The position numbers and the translations under genes are program-made. The notes under the pieces were generated by a model. It was not told the DNA's origin. It did not search any database and saw only the letters and a list, made by a program, of their open reading frames with translations. Positions 8,328-15,815 of a stretch of DNA of 38,684 nucleotides are shown one piece after another; within the stretch, counting starts at the first letter, position 1, and every line of letters begins with the position of its first letter. The stretch is from Bacteroidales bacterium. GTDB lineage: Bacteria; Bacteroidota; Bacteroidia; Bacteroidales; UBA932. The DNA lies in NCBI GenBank assembly GCA_024401715.1, contig JAKSKO010000018.1, positions 1 through 38,684 of the forward strand, written 5' to 3'.

Positions 8328-9245
8328 ATGGAAAGAAGACCGGAAAACACTCCAATGGAGGAAAGCAGGCTTAACGCCGGTGGCAACACAGACAAGAATG
8401 CAACCATCATCAAAGTCCTTTCGGGCGTTGCCGTGCTGCTTGTACTTGTACTGGCTTATGTGCTATTCTCCAAATCAAAACTTATTTCTGAACTTAACGA
8501 GGAGAAGGCAGACCTCACAGAGCAGTTCGTAGCCCTGCAGCAGGATTACGCCCAGCTTTCTTCAGACTACGAAGTAATCAATACCCAGCTGGATTCTTCA
8601 AGGGAGGAGGTGAACCAGCTTGTAGAGCGCATACAGAAGATTTCTGCAACAGACCGTGCCCAGATCCGCAAATACCAGAAGGAGCTTGGCACCCTGCGTG
8701 CAATCATGCGCAATTATGTGCATCAGATAGACTCCCTGAATACCCTCAACCACAAGCTTAGCGCCCAGGCCGCTGCAGCAAAGAAAGAGGCTGCCGCAGC
8801 AAAGAAGGAGAACGCAGAGCTTAAGAAGTCCGTTGAGGACCTCTCCGGCAAAGTGGTGGTTGGTGCAACCCTTCGCGCACGTAATATCAAGGCCGATGCC
8901 TACAACAAGAACGGCAAGAGGGTGGAGCGCGCAACTCCTGCGGCCCGCATCCTCACAACCCTGTCCATCGCCGAGAACAGCCTTGCAGAGAAGGGCCCTG
9001 TACGCGTATATGTTGTAATCACGGATCCTGACGGCAATATCCTCACAAATGCCGAGTCCCGCGTATGTTCTACCCCGGACGGCGATGTGCAGACATCCGC
9101 ATCACGTGAGGTGGACTACCAGGGCGACGAGGTGGAGATAAGCATCTACATGAACGACATCCCTAAATATGAGAAGGGCGTGTACAACGTTCAGGTGCTT
9201 ACAGCCCAGGGTTCTCTTGGCTCCGTTCAGTTCATGCTCCGTTAA
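8328..9245 (+). CDS. Membrane-anchored coiled-coil protein, function unknown
   Basis: A 305-residue protein with three parts: a short hydrophilic N-terminus, one membrane helix at about residues 25-46 (IIKVLSGVAVLLVLVLAYVLF), then a long Glu/Lys/Gln-rich coiled coil up to about residue 180 including an alanine-lysine stretch (AAAAKKEAAAAKKENAELKK). The C-terminal 120 residues look globular with beta-rich character (VVVGATLRARNIKADAYNKNG, VYVVITDPDGNILT). The orientation suggests an inner-membrane anchor with the coiled coil and globular domain in the periplasm. I recognise the general type as a Bacteroidota hypothetical protein but no named function. It has its own promoter box and lies only 10 bases before hemW, so the two may be co-transcribed. 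Confidence 0.85.
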   Translation: MERRPENTPMEESRLNAGGNTDKNATIIKVLSGVAVLLVLVLAYVLFSKSKLISELNEEKADLTEQFVALQQDYAQLSSDYEVINTQLDSSREEVNQLVERIQKISATDRAQIRKYQKELGTLRAIMRNYVHQIDSLNTLNHKLSAQAAAAKKEAAAAKKENAELKKSVEDLSGKVVVGATLRARNIKADAYNKNGKRVERATPAARILTTLSIAENSLAEKGPVRVYVVITDPDGNILTNAESRVCSTPDGDVQTSASREVDYQGDEVEISIYMNDIPKYEKGVYNVQVLTAQGSLGSVQFMLR

Positions 9246-9255
9246 TTGCATTGCT

Positions 9256-10302
9256 TTGAGCGGCATATACATCCATATACCCTTTTGTAAGAGTCATTGC
9301 ACCTATTGTGCATTCTATTCGGAGCTTTTGCGTTCTTCGCAGAGCTCCGGCTCTTTTATTGCCGATACCGTCAGCGCCATCTGTGCCGAAATAGAGGCCT
9401 CCCGCGCCTCTTTCGATCTTGCCGGTGCCCACACCCTCTATCGTGGCGGCGGCACCCCTTCGCTTCTGCCCTTGGCGCAGCTGGAACGCATATTGGACGC
9501 TTTGGGACGGAGGGATTTCCAGGAATTCACCATGGAGGTGAATCCGGACGACATCGTGAAGGGAGGGGAGGAATATGCCCGGGGACTTTTGAATCTGGGT
9601 GTTAACCGCGTAAGCATGGGGGTGCAGAGTTTTGACGATGCCGTCCTTCGCAGGATGGGAAGGCGTCACAATGCCGCGGAGGCCCTGGAGGCCTATGCCC
9701 TGCTGCGCAAGGCCGGCTTCGGTAATATCAGCATAGATTTCATCTTCGGCTTTGCTCCCAGCCTGGACACGGAAAAGATATATGCACAGCTTGGGCAGAT
9801 GGGCCTTCCGGAGCATATTTCCTGCTATCAGCTGGGCATAGAGGAGGGGAGCGGCCTGGACAAGATGGTGCAGAAGGGCCTGTATACCATGCCCTCGGAC
9901 GAGGAATGCGAGGCCCAGTACTACGCGCTCTGCGACATGCTGCGCGGCCTGGGCTACGAACACTACGAGATAAGCAACTGGGCCCTTCCAGGCCGCAGAA
10001 GCCGTCACAACAGCGCATATTGGAACCACACGCCCTACATAGGCTTCGGCCCCGGTGCCCATTCGCTTTTCGTCGGGCAGGATTATGTGCGCCGCTGGAA
10101 CAACCCCAGCCTTGCGCAGTACCTTGATGCGGCCCGCAGCGGCAATTGGGATGCGGTGCGCGGCAGCGAGACCCTAAGCCCGGAGGAACTGGCGCAGGAA
10201 AGGCTTTTTCTTGGCCTTCGCACAAAGGAGGGCGTGGACGGGAAAAGCATCCCGGAAAACAAATGGTTCATATCGGACAGTATAATTTTGGAAGAATTTT
10301 AA
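9256..10302 (+). CDS. hemW: HemW-like radical SAM protein (heme chaperone), C-terminus shortened
   Basis: A radical SAM protein of the HemW family, formerly confused with HemN; HemW carries heme to target proteins. I chose the TTG at 9256 because it gives the family start xSGIYIHIPFCKSHCTYC, with the cluster-binding Cys at 11, 15 and 18; the ATG at 9169 would run 77 bases into the preceding gene and add unrelated residues. GGGTPS lies near residue 71, followed by the usual EVNPD, GVNRVSMGVQSF and GFGPGAHSL motifs. The protein has 348 residues instead of about 375-390. After GLRTKEGVD the sequence jumps almost at once to NKWFISDSIILEEF, which resembles the last residues of normal HemW, so about 35-40 residues of the C-terminal winged-helix domain appear to be deleted in frame. 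Confidence 0.85.
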   Translation: MSGIYIHIPFCKSHCTYCAFYSELLRSSQSSGSFIADTVSAICAEIEASRASFDLAGAHTLYRGGGTPSLLPLAQLERILDALGRRDFQEFTMEVNPDDIVKGGEEYARGLLNLGVNRVSMGVQSFDDAVLRRMGRRHNAAEALEAYALLRKAGFGNISIDFIFGFAPSLDTEKIYAQLGQMGLPEHISCYQLGIEEGSGLDKMVQKGLYTMPSDEECEAQYYALCDMLRGLGYEHYEISNWALPGRRSRHNSAYWNHTPYIGFGPGAHSLFVGQDYVRRWNNPSLAQYLDAARSGNWDAVRGSETLSPEELAQERLFLGLRTKEGVDGKSIPENKWFISDSIILEEF

Positions 10303-10314
10303 AGGCAAAGAAAT

Positions 10315-12111
10315 ATGGCAAGCGAAAACTTTATCAGAGTAAATGCCCTGCGCAACCTGATGATTGCAAGGGGTTGGGATGCGGTGGTCCTGCGTGGCTG
10401 CGACCCTCACGGCAGCGAATATCTGGCTCCGCGCTATCAGGCGGTAACTTGGGTCAGCGGCTTCACCGGAGAGGCCGGAGACCTTGTTATTTTCCGCGAC
10501 GAGGCGGGCCTGTGGACAGACAGCCGTTACTTCATCCAGGCCGTGAAGCAGCTGGAGGGCAGCGGAATAGACCTGCATAAAACCCGTATGCCAGATTCTG
10601 TGTCCATTGCCGATTACATAGCCGCAAAGGGATGCTGCACCGTTGTGTGCGACAGCCTTTGCGAGAGTGCCGATTCCATTGCCGAACTGTGCGCGGCATC
10701 GCTGCGCAACCCTTCGTTCAGGCTGGAGCGCATTCCGGACCTTATAGATGAGGTGTGGGTCGCAAGACCCCCTGTTCCCAACACCCCGGTAATCAATCTT
10801 GACGAAGCTAGCGTTGGCATGGGAAGGGTGCAGAAAATGGAATGGTTAAGGGCCTGGATGCAGGGGGTGGATGCAGAATACTGCCTGCTGGGCGCCCTGG
10901 ACGAGATTGCCTGGATGCTTAACGTGCGCGGCCAGGACATAGATTTCAACCCTGTTGTGTTCTCCTACCTTCTGGTGGGCCAGGACAGCGTGCAGTGGTT
11001 TGTGACCAAGGGCGAGACTGCCGATGAGGACAGCCTGGACACCTTTGAGCTCCTGCAGTCCGAGGGTGTTTCCATAGAGGCCTATGACGCCGTTGCGGCA
11101 GAGATTTCGCGCCTTGCCGCCTGCGGGGTGAAGATAGCCTACGATCCCGCAACCCTTAACGGGGAACTGGCGGGAAGGCTTGCAGGCCAGAAAGCCATAG
11201 GCAGTCCCGTGCCGCTGAAGAAGGCCGTGAAGACCGCCCAGGAGATTGAGGGCATGCGCGAGGCTCACCTTGAAGACGGCCTTGCCATGGAGAAATTCCT
11301 CTACTGGCTGGAGGGCGAGCTTCAGCAGCGCCAGGTTCCGGAGTGGGAGGCTGCGCAGTACCTGCACGAGCGCAGGGCGGAGATTCCCGGTTATATGGGC
11401 GACAGCTTCGAGACCATATCGGCCTGGGGCCCGGGAGCCGCACTTCCTCACTATTCAACCCCGAAAGACGACAGCACCCTCATAGGAAACGACGGCCTGT
11501 ATCTTGTGGACAGCGGCGGCCAGTATCTTTTCGGCACCACCGACATCACCCGCACCATTCCTGTAGGAGAGACTACATACCAGCAGAAGGAAGACTACAC
11601 CCTGGTTCTGAAGGGTATGATAGACCTAAGCATGGCAGTGTTCCCTTATGGCACGGCAGGTTGCCAGATAGATGCCCTGGCACGTGAGCCGCTGTGGCGC
11701 ACCGGCCGCAATTTCGGGCACGGAACCGGGCACGGAATAGGTTTCTTCCTGTGCGTGCACGAGGGCCCGCAGAGCATCAGGCAGAACTTCCTGTCCCAGG
11801 CCCTGCTTCCGGGAATGATAACTTCCAACGAGCCCGCCCTCTACCGCGAAGGCAGCCACGGAATACGCCACGAGAACGTTATCCTCTGCCGCGACGCCTA
11901 CAGCAACGAGTTCGGCCGATGGCTGTGTTTCGAGACTCTCACCCTCTGCCACTTCAGCACCGATGCCGTGCTCCCGCAGCTTCTAAGCCGCGAAGAGCTT
12001 CAGTGGCTGAACGATTATAACGAGAAAGTCTACCGCACCTACGCCTCCGCCGCCGAGGACGATCCAGACTTTGCAGGCTGGCTTAGGAAAAAGACTCTGC
12101 CAATCGGATAA
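10315..12111 (+). CDS. Xaa-Pro aminopeptidase (M24B family)
   Basis: A 598-residue aminopeptidase of the three-domain aminopeptidase P type: two creatinase-like N-terminal domains (about 1-300), a pita-bread M24 catalytic domain (about 310-530), and a short C-terminal domain. Metal ligands are visible as D399 region (LVDSGGQYLFG), D410 region (TTDITRT), His in GHGTGHGIGFFLCVHEGP near 472, Glu in SNEPALYREG near 506 and Glu in RHENVILC near 520 (numbers approximate). It removes N-terminal residues preceding proline from peptides. There is no signal peptide, so it is probably cytoplasmic. It starts 12 bases after hemW and may share its transcript. Confidence 0.93.
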   Translation: MASENFIRVNALRNLMIARGWDAVVLRGCDPHGSEYLAPRYQAVTWVSGFTGEAGDLVIFRDEAGLWTDSRYFIQAVKQLEGSGIDLHKTRMPDSVSIADYIAAKGCCTVVCDSLCESADSIAELCAASLRNPSFRLERIPDLIDEVWVARPPVPNTPVINLDEASVGMGRVQKMEWLRAWMQGVDAEYCLLGALDEIAWMLNVRGQDIDFNPVVFSYLLVGQDSVQWFVTKGETADEDSLDTFELLQSEGVSIEAYDAVAAEISRLAACGVKIAYDPATLNGELAGRLAGQKAIGSPVPLKKAVKTAQEIEGMREAHLEDGLAMEKFLYWLEGELQQRQVPEWEAAQYLHERRAEIPGYMGDSFETISAWGPGAALPHYSTPKDDSTLIGNDGLYLVDSGGQYLFGTTDITRTIPVGETTYQQKEDYTLVLKGMIDLSMAVFPYGTAGCQIDALAREPLWRTGRNFGHGTGHGIGFFLCVHEGPQSIRQNFLSQALLPGMITSNEPALYREGSHGIRHENVILCRDAYSNEFGRWLCFETLTLCHFSTDAVLPQLLSREELQWLNDYNEKVYRTYASAAEDDPDFAGWLRKKTLPIG

Positions 12112-12172
12112 TTTTTCAGAAATCCGTTAACATTTTCACGACTTTTCCGTCTATATATCAAAAAGAAAAGTT

Positions 12173-12685
12173 ATGAGAAAGATTTTATCCGTTATTCTGA
12201 TTGCAACATCAATCATTTTTTCCGCTTCGGCCAGCCTGTGGGCAGCGCAGCCGGGCAAACATACGCAAGATGCCGTTTCAGCCATAAACAAGAAGTATTC
12301 CGGTGAGAAAGGCGCTGAGAGCCTGAACCTTGGCCGGGTGGGCCTCACAGCTTTCAGGGCCATGTTGCGCCTGTCTTCCGATAAGGACAGCCGTGCCATG
12401 CTGGAGCTCACCAGAAATATCAATGGCATGTCTATGATGGAATATGAAGATTGCAGCGCAAGCGTTAGGGCAAAGATAAATGCCGAGGTGGAGGCTGTTC
12501 TTGCCGGTGTGGACATGCTTATGGAACTTCGTGACGACGATGATACGGTGAGGATTTACGGAACCGTGTCGCAGGACGGGAAAACGGTTTCGGACACAAT
12601 CATATTCATCCCCGATGATGAGGTTCTCATCTGCTTCTATGGTTCCGTAGACATAGCTGCGCTTCAGAATTCAGTGGACCTGTAG
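12173..12685 (+). CDS. DUF4252-like secreted protein, first copy
   Basis: A 170-residue protein with a clear signal peptide (RKILSVILIATSIIFSASA, cleavage near residue 24). The mature part has the pattern of DUF4252 proteins: a conserved KYSGEKGAESLNLGRVGLTAF stretch, an acidic middle segment, MELRDDDDTVRIYG and the C-terminal VLICFYGSVDIAALQ. The function of the family is unknown; members often flank ECF sigma genes in Bacteroidales. It ends two bases before the sigma factor ATG, so it is probably the first gene of that operon. The upstream 60 bases contain no perfect -7 box, only TATATATC near 12155, leaving room for a promoter read by the sigma factor itself. Confidence 0.8.
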   Translation: MRKILSVILIATSIIFSASASLWAAQPGKHTQDAVSAINKKYSGEKGAESLNLGRVGLTAFRAMLRLSSDKDSRAMLELTRNINGMSMMEYEDCSASVRAKINAEVEAVLAGVDMLMELRDDDDTVRIYGTVSQDGKTVSDTIIFIPDDEVLICFYGSVDIAALQNSVDL

Positions 12686-12687
12686 GA

Positions 12688-13173
12688 ATGACGAATCAGG
12701 AGTTCATAGATGTTTTTGTACCATTGAAGGACGGATTGTACCGTGTGGCCTTCCATATACTGGAATCGGCCGATGATGCGGCCGATGCGGTGCAGGACCT
12801 GTATGCCAAGCTGTGGACCAGAAGGGATGTCCTGGACGGGATAGCGAACCCCAAGGCGTATTGCATCACTCTTCTGAAAAATGCCTGCCTGAACAGGGTG
12901 AGGTCCTTGCAATACCGCAATACGGTGGCTTTGGAAGGCTCCGGGGCTAATGACCATGCGTGGGAGAACCCTCCTGACGACGAGCCGGCCCGGAAGCTTG
13001 GAGCGGTAATGCGGGCCATTCACCAGCTGCCACCCGGACAGAGACGGGTGCTGGAGATGAAAGTTCTTCGGGATATGAGTTACGAAGAAATACAGAAGGA
13101 AACCGGAATGAATTACCTCAGCCTGAGGGTGATGCTTAGTCAGGCAAGAAGAAAACTGAAGAAATTATTATGA
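12688..13173 (+). CDS. ECF-type RNA polymerase sigma factor
   Basis: A 161-residue sigma-70 family protein containing only regions 2 and 4, the ECF layout. Region 2 covers about residues 8-75, with SADDAADAVQDLYAKLWTRRD followed by NPKAYCITLLKNACLNRVRS. Region 4 covers about 108-160, with LPPGQRRVLEMKVLRDMSYEEIQKETG and a helix-turn-helix ending in VMLSQARRKLKKLL. It would direct RNA polymerase to a small set of promoters in response to an envelope or metabolic signal. It starts two bases after the first DUF4252 gene, and its TGA overlaps the ATG of the next gene (ATGA), the classic sigma/anti-sigma coupling. Confidence 0.93.
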   Translation: MTNQEFIDVFVPLKDGLYRVAFHILESADDAADAVQDLYAKLWTRRDVLDGIANPKAYCITLLKNACLNRVRSLQYRNTVALEGSGANDHAWENPPDDEPARKLGAVMRAIHQLPPGQRRVLEMKVLRDMSYEEIQKETGMNYLSLRVMLSQARRKLKKLL

Positions 13174-13586
13174 AAGACATAGGGTATATAAACAGGCTTG
13201 ACGATAAGACTTTGGAGGCCCTGGCCGATGATGTGAATGTACATGTGCCCCGGGACCTGTCTGCGAAGGTGAACGAGGCCCTTCTTGCGGCCGCATTGTC
13301 ACAGGAGGATTCCGTGCAGACGGCGGCATCGGGCAGACATCGCTATGTGATTCCGGCAGCTCTGTCTTTCGTATGCGCTGCAGCAGTATTCGCAAGCCTG
13401 CATTTCAGAGGTTATGGCCAGCCGGAAGACACTTTTGACGATCCTTATCTTGCCTATGCGGCATTTGAGCAGGCCTTCAGCCGTGTTTCCGGAAAAGTGA
13501 ACGACTGCGCGCGCATATCATCGGCGGCAGATCATGCCATAGAACTTACAAGCGCAACCATGAACAGATTAAAAATCAACGAATAA
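13170..13586 (+). CDS. Putative anti-sigma factor, single membrane helix
   Basis: A 138-residue protein with a cytoplasmic N-terminal part (1-57), one membrane helix (YVIPAALSFVCAAAVFASLH, residues 59-79) and a roughly 58-residue C-terminal part that would be periplasmic. I find no known domain by eye: there is no HxxxCxxC zinc-finger motif of ZAS anti-sigma factors and no FecR signature. The role as anti-sigma factor is inferred from topology and from the four-base overlap with the sigma gene. Its TAA overlaps the ATG of the second DUF4252 gene by one base. Confidence 0.6.
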   Translation: MKDIGYINRLDDKTLEALADDVNVHVPRDLSAKVNEALLAAALSQEDSVQTAASGRHRYVIPAALSFVCAAAVFASLHFRGYGQPEDTFDDPYLAYAAFEQAFSRVSGKVNDCARISSAADHAIELTSATMNRLKINE

Positions 13587-14065
13587 TGAAATATTTTGCA
13601 ACATTTGCAGCTATGCTGCTGCTTTCCATAAGTGCGTTTGCCCAGGACGGTAAAAGCATATACAACAAATATGCAGGCCATAAAAAAGTTGAGGCCGTGT
13701 ATATCTCATCGGCCATGTTCCGTATAATGGGAAAACTGCCGGAACTGGAGATTAACGACAAAGACGTGAATCTTGCTCCTGTTGTGAAATCCCTGAACGG
13801 GATGTACCTTATCGAGTGTGAAAACAGGGAACTGTGCGCGAAACTTAAGGCCGATGTGGAGAAAATGGTATCGGCCGGCAAGTATGAACTGATGATGGAG
13901 ATAAGGGAGGAGGACGAAACCGTGCGAATCTATACCATCGGCACGGAGGAGGAGATAAGGGGTTTCGTATTCTTTGTGATGGAAGATGATGAATGCACTT
14001 TCATCAATTTTGACGGATGCATCCCTAGGGAATCTTTTGAAAAAGCGCTGTCTAAGGCAAGATAA
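13586..14065 (+). CDS. DUF4252 secreted protein, second copy
   Basis: A 159-residue protein with a signal peptide (KYFATFAAMLLLSISAFAQ, cleavage near residue 19). The mature protein carries the family pattern: YNKYAGHKKVEAVYISSAMFRIMG near the N-terminus, YELMMEIREEDETVRIYTIG in the middle, and FINFDGCIPRESFEKAL at the end. It is a diverged paralogue of the gene at 12173, sharing the REEDETVRIY/RDDDDTVRIY segment. The start overlaps the preceding stop (TAATG). A natural hypothesis is that one or both DUF4252 proteins are sensed or produced through the sigma/anti-sigma pair between them; nothing in the sequence proves this. Confidence 0.82.
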   Translation: MKYFATFAAMLLLSISAFAQDGKSIYNKYAGHKKVEAVYISSAMFRIMGKLPELEINDKDVNLAPVVKSLNGMYLIECENRELCAKLKADVEKMVSAGKYELMMEIREEDETVRIYTIGTEEEIRGFVFFVMEDDECTFINFDGCIPRESFEKALSKAR

Positions 14066-14119
14066 TACGGGAATTACACTCCGCTCAAGCTTTTTTTTGC
14101 ATTTTTTCAGTAAGAAAGT

Positions 14120-14149
14120 TTTGTAGGAACGGATTTTTCCATATATTCG
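14120..14149 (+). promoter_or_regulatory. Candidate promoter of the trp leader and trpB2
   Basis: TTTG at 14120-14123 and TATATTCG at 14142-14149 are separated by 18 bases and fit the Bacteroidota -33/-7 pattern with one mismatch in the -7 box. Transcription would start near 14153-14157, almost on the leader ATG at 14157. Confidence 0.5.
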
Positions 14150-14156
14150 TGGTGTT

Positions 14157-14210
14157 ATGATGAATTGCAACAAGAATAATAGCCGTCGATGGTGGCGTCT
14201 GACAGTTTAA
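14157..14210 (+). CDS. trp operon leader peptide with tandem Trp codons
   Basis: A 17-codon reading frame reading MMNCNKNNSRRWWRLTV, ending in TAA at 14208-14210. Two adjacent TGG codons at 14190-14195 are strong evidence for a Trp-sensing leader, because Trp is otherwise rare. The stop codon lies in the loop of a hairpin formed by TCTGAC (14198-14203) and GTCAGA (14216-14221), and a terminator follows 70 bases downstream. This is the architecture of trp attenuation: a ribosome stalled at the Trp codons would keep the first hairpin from forming. No Shine-Dalgarno sequence is present; if the promoter above is right the mRNA is almost leaderless. The second ATG at 14160 could also be the start. 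Confidence 0.8.
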   Translation: MMNCNKNNSRRWWRLTV

Positions 14211-14377
14211 AAGCGGTCAGAATTCTTGTCATTTATATATACGACATTTGCTCCGAATGGAGTTTGTTCATATTTTTGTTAAGGACTGTCCGCATTGGGT
14301 GGTCCTTTTTTCGTGAACCATTTCAAAAATTTTGAGTAATAAATTTTAACAATATAAAAAATTAAAACCTAAGCATT
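14198..14377 (+). promoter_or_regulatory. trp attenuator region upstream of trpB2
   Basis: The interval between the second DUF4252 gene and trpB2 is 312 bases and has no gene other than the leader peptide. It holds the pause hairpin at 14198-14221, a small CTCC/GGAG hairpin near 14250-14262, the terminator at 14281-14311, and about 65 AT-rich bases before the trpB2 ATG. A possible competing pairing is GACAGT at 14201-14206 with ACTGTC inside the terminator at 14285-14290, but I could not settle the antiterminator by eye. Confidence 0.7.
14281..14311 (+). terminator. Attenuator terminator before trpB2
   Basis: AAGGAC and GTCCTT form the outer stem of a hairpin with an inner CC/GG pair, followed by a run of T residues (14306-14311). 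It lies between the Trp-rich leader peptide and trpB2 on the same strand, so it would stop transcription before trpB2 when Trp is plentiful. Confidence 0.8.
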
Positions 14378-15748
14378 ATGGAACAGAAAATCCCTTACAA
14401 GATTTATCTCAACGAGAATGAACTACCTAAACAGTGGTACAACGTGCGTGCAGACATGAAAGTGAAACCTGCACCGCTTCTTAATCCGGGCACACTGCAG
14501 CCTCTTACCCAGGAGGATCTCGCACCTATTTTCTGCGAGGAACTGAACCGTCAGGAACTGGATAACGATACACGCTGGTTCGATATCCCTCAGGAGATTC
14601 TGGATTTCTACAAGATGTACCGTCCCGCACCGCTTGTAAGGGCATATTTCCTGGAGAAAGCCCTTGGCACTCCGGCAAAGATCTATTATAAATTCGAGGG
14701 TAACAATACTTCCGGCAGCCACAAGCTGAACTCTGCAGTTGCACAGGCATATTACGCCAAGAAACAGGGGCTCAAGGGCGTTACCACCGAGACCGGTGCC
14801 GGACAGTGGGGAACAGCGCTCAGCATGGCCTGCTCGTTCTTCGATCTCGACTGTCAGGTGTATATGGTGAAATGTTCTTACGAGCAGAAACCTTTCCGCC
14901 GCGAGGTTATGCGTACCTACGGAGCAAAGGTTACCCCTTCTCCAAGCAATACCACAAATGTCGGCCGACAGATTCTGGAGAAATTCCCGGGCACTACCGG
15001 AAGTCTCGGATGTGCGATTTCCGAGGCCGTCGAGGCTGCAGTAAGCCAGCCTGGCTACCGCTATGTTCTAGGTTCCGTGCTCAACCAGGTGCTCCTTCAT
15101 CAGACAGTTATCGGTCTTGAGGTGCAGACAGCCTGCAAGAAATACGGCATCAAACCGGATATCATCATAGGCTGCGCCGGCGGCGGTTCCAACCTGGGCG
15201 GTCTCATCTCTCCTTTCATCGGCGAGATGCTTCGCGGCGAGGCTCAGTACAAGGTTATAGCAGTGGAGCCGGCTTCATGCCCAAGCTTCACAAGGGGCAA
15301 GTTCGCATATGACTTCGCCGATACAGGAATGATATGCCCTCTGGCAAAGATGTACACCTTGGGCAGCCAGTTCATTCCGTCTGCCAACCACGCAGGAGGT
15401 CTTCGCTTCCACGGCATGAGCCCTATCCTTTCACAGCTGTATCACGACGGCCTGTTCGAGGCCCGTTCCGTAGAGCAGACCGCAGTGTTCGAGGCTGCGC
15501 AGATGTTCGCCCGCATAGAAGGCACGCTTCCTGCACCGGAGAGCAGCCACGCAATCCGCGCCGCCATCGACGAGGCCCTGAAATGCAAGGAGACAGGTGA
15601 AGAGAAGACAATCGTCTTCGGCCTCTCTGGCACAGGTTATTTCGACATGGTGGCGTACCAGAAATTCAATGACGGCGTGATGAACGACACCATCCCTACC
15701 GACGAGGAAATCGCCGCCAACCTTGCCAATCTGCCTAAGGTAGAATAA
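14378..15748 (+). CDS. trpB: Tryptophan synthase beta chain, TrpB2 type
   Basis: A 456-residue PLP enzyme, longer than classical TrpB1 (about 395 residues). The N-terminal NENELPKQWYNVRADM and the segment RPAPLVRAYFLEKALGTPAKIYYKFEGNNTSGSHK mark the TrpB2 branch. PLP forms a Schiff base with K116 in SGSHKLNSA; GCAGGGSNLGG near residue 267 binds the phosphate. TrpB enzymes join indole and serine to make tryptophan. TrpB2 enzymes commonly lack a TrpA partner and may salvage free indole; here no trpA or other trp gene is adjacent. The trp attenuator upstream shows that the cell controls this gene by Trp supply, which argues for a real role in Trp formation. Confidence 0.93.
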   Translation: MEQKIPYKIYLNENELPKQWYNVRADMKVKPAPLLNPGTLQPLTQEDLAPIFCEELNRQELDNDTRWFDIPQEILDFYKMYRPAPLVRAYFLEKALGTPAKIYYKFEGNNTSGSHKLNSAVAQAYYAKKQGLKGVTTETGAGQWGTALSMACSFFDLDCQVYMVKCSYEQKPFRREVMRTYGAKVTPSPSNTTNVGRQILEKFPGTTGSLGCAISEAVEAAVSQPGYRYVLGSVLNQVLLHQTVIGLEVQTACKKYGIKPDIIIGCAGGGSNLGGLISPFIGEMLRGEAQYKVIAVEPASCPSFTRGKFAYDFADTGMICPLAKMYTLGSQFIPSANHAGGLRFHGMSPILSQLYHDGLFEARSVEQTAVFEAAQMFARIEGTLPAPESSHAIRAAIDEALKCKETGEEKTIVFGLSGTGYFDMVAYQKFNDGVMNDTIPTDEEIAANLANLPKVE

Positions 15749-15758
15749 TCAAGCAAGA

Positions 15759-15797
15759 AATAATCACCCTCTCCGGCACCGGGGAGGGTGATTATTT
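15759..15797. terminator. Bidirectional terminator between trpB2 and pyrH
   Basis: AATAATCACCCTC and GAGGGTGATTATT form a perfect 13-base-pair stem, extended by a short inner stem around a GGCACC loop. It lies between the convergent trpB2 and pyrH genes and has A/T-rich flanks on both sides, so it can serve both strands. Confidence 0.85.
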
Positions 15798-15815
15798 ATC
15801 GTCAGGTGTGATTCT

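Noticed and set aside
9232-10062. 276-codon open frame on the minus strand across hemW
   Set aside because: Antisense to a radical SAM gene with intact motifs; no promoter box or family resemblance.
14066-14119. Intrinsic terminator after the second DUF4252 gene at the T-run near 14092
   Set aside because: The T-run is there, but no stable stem precedes it.
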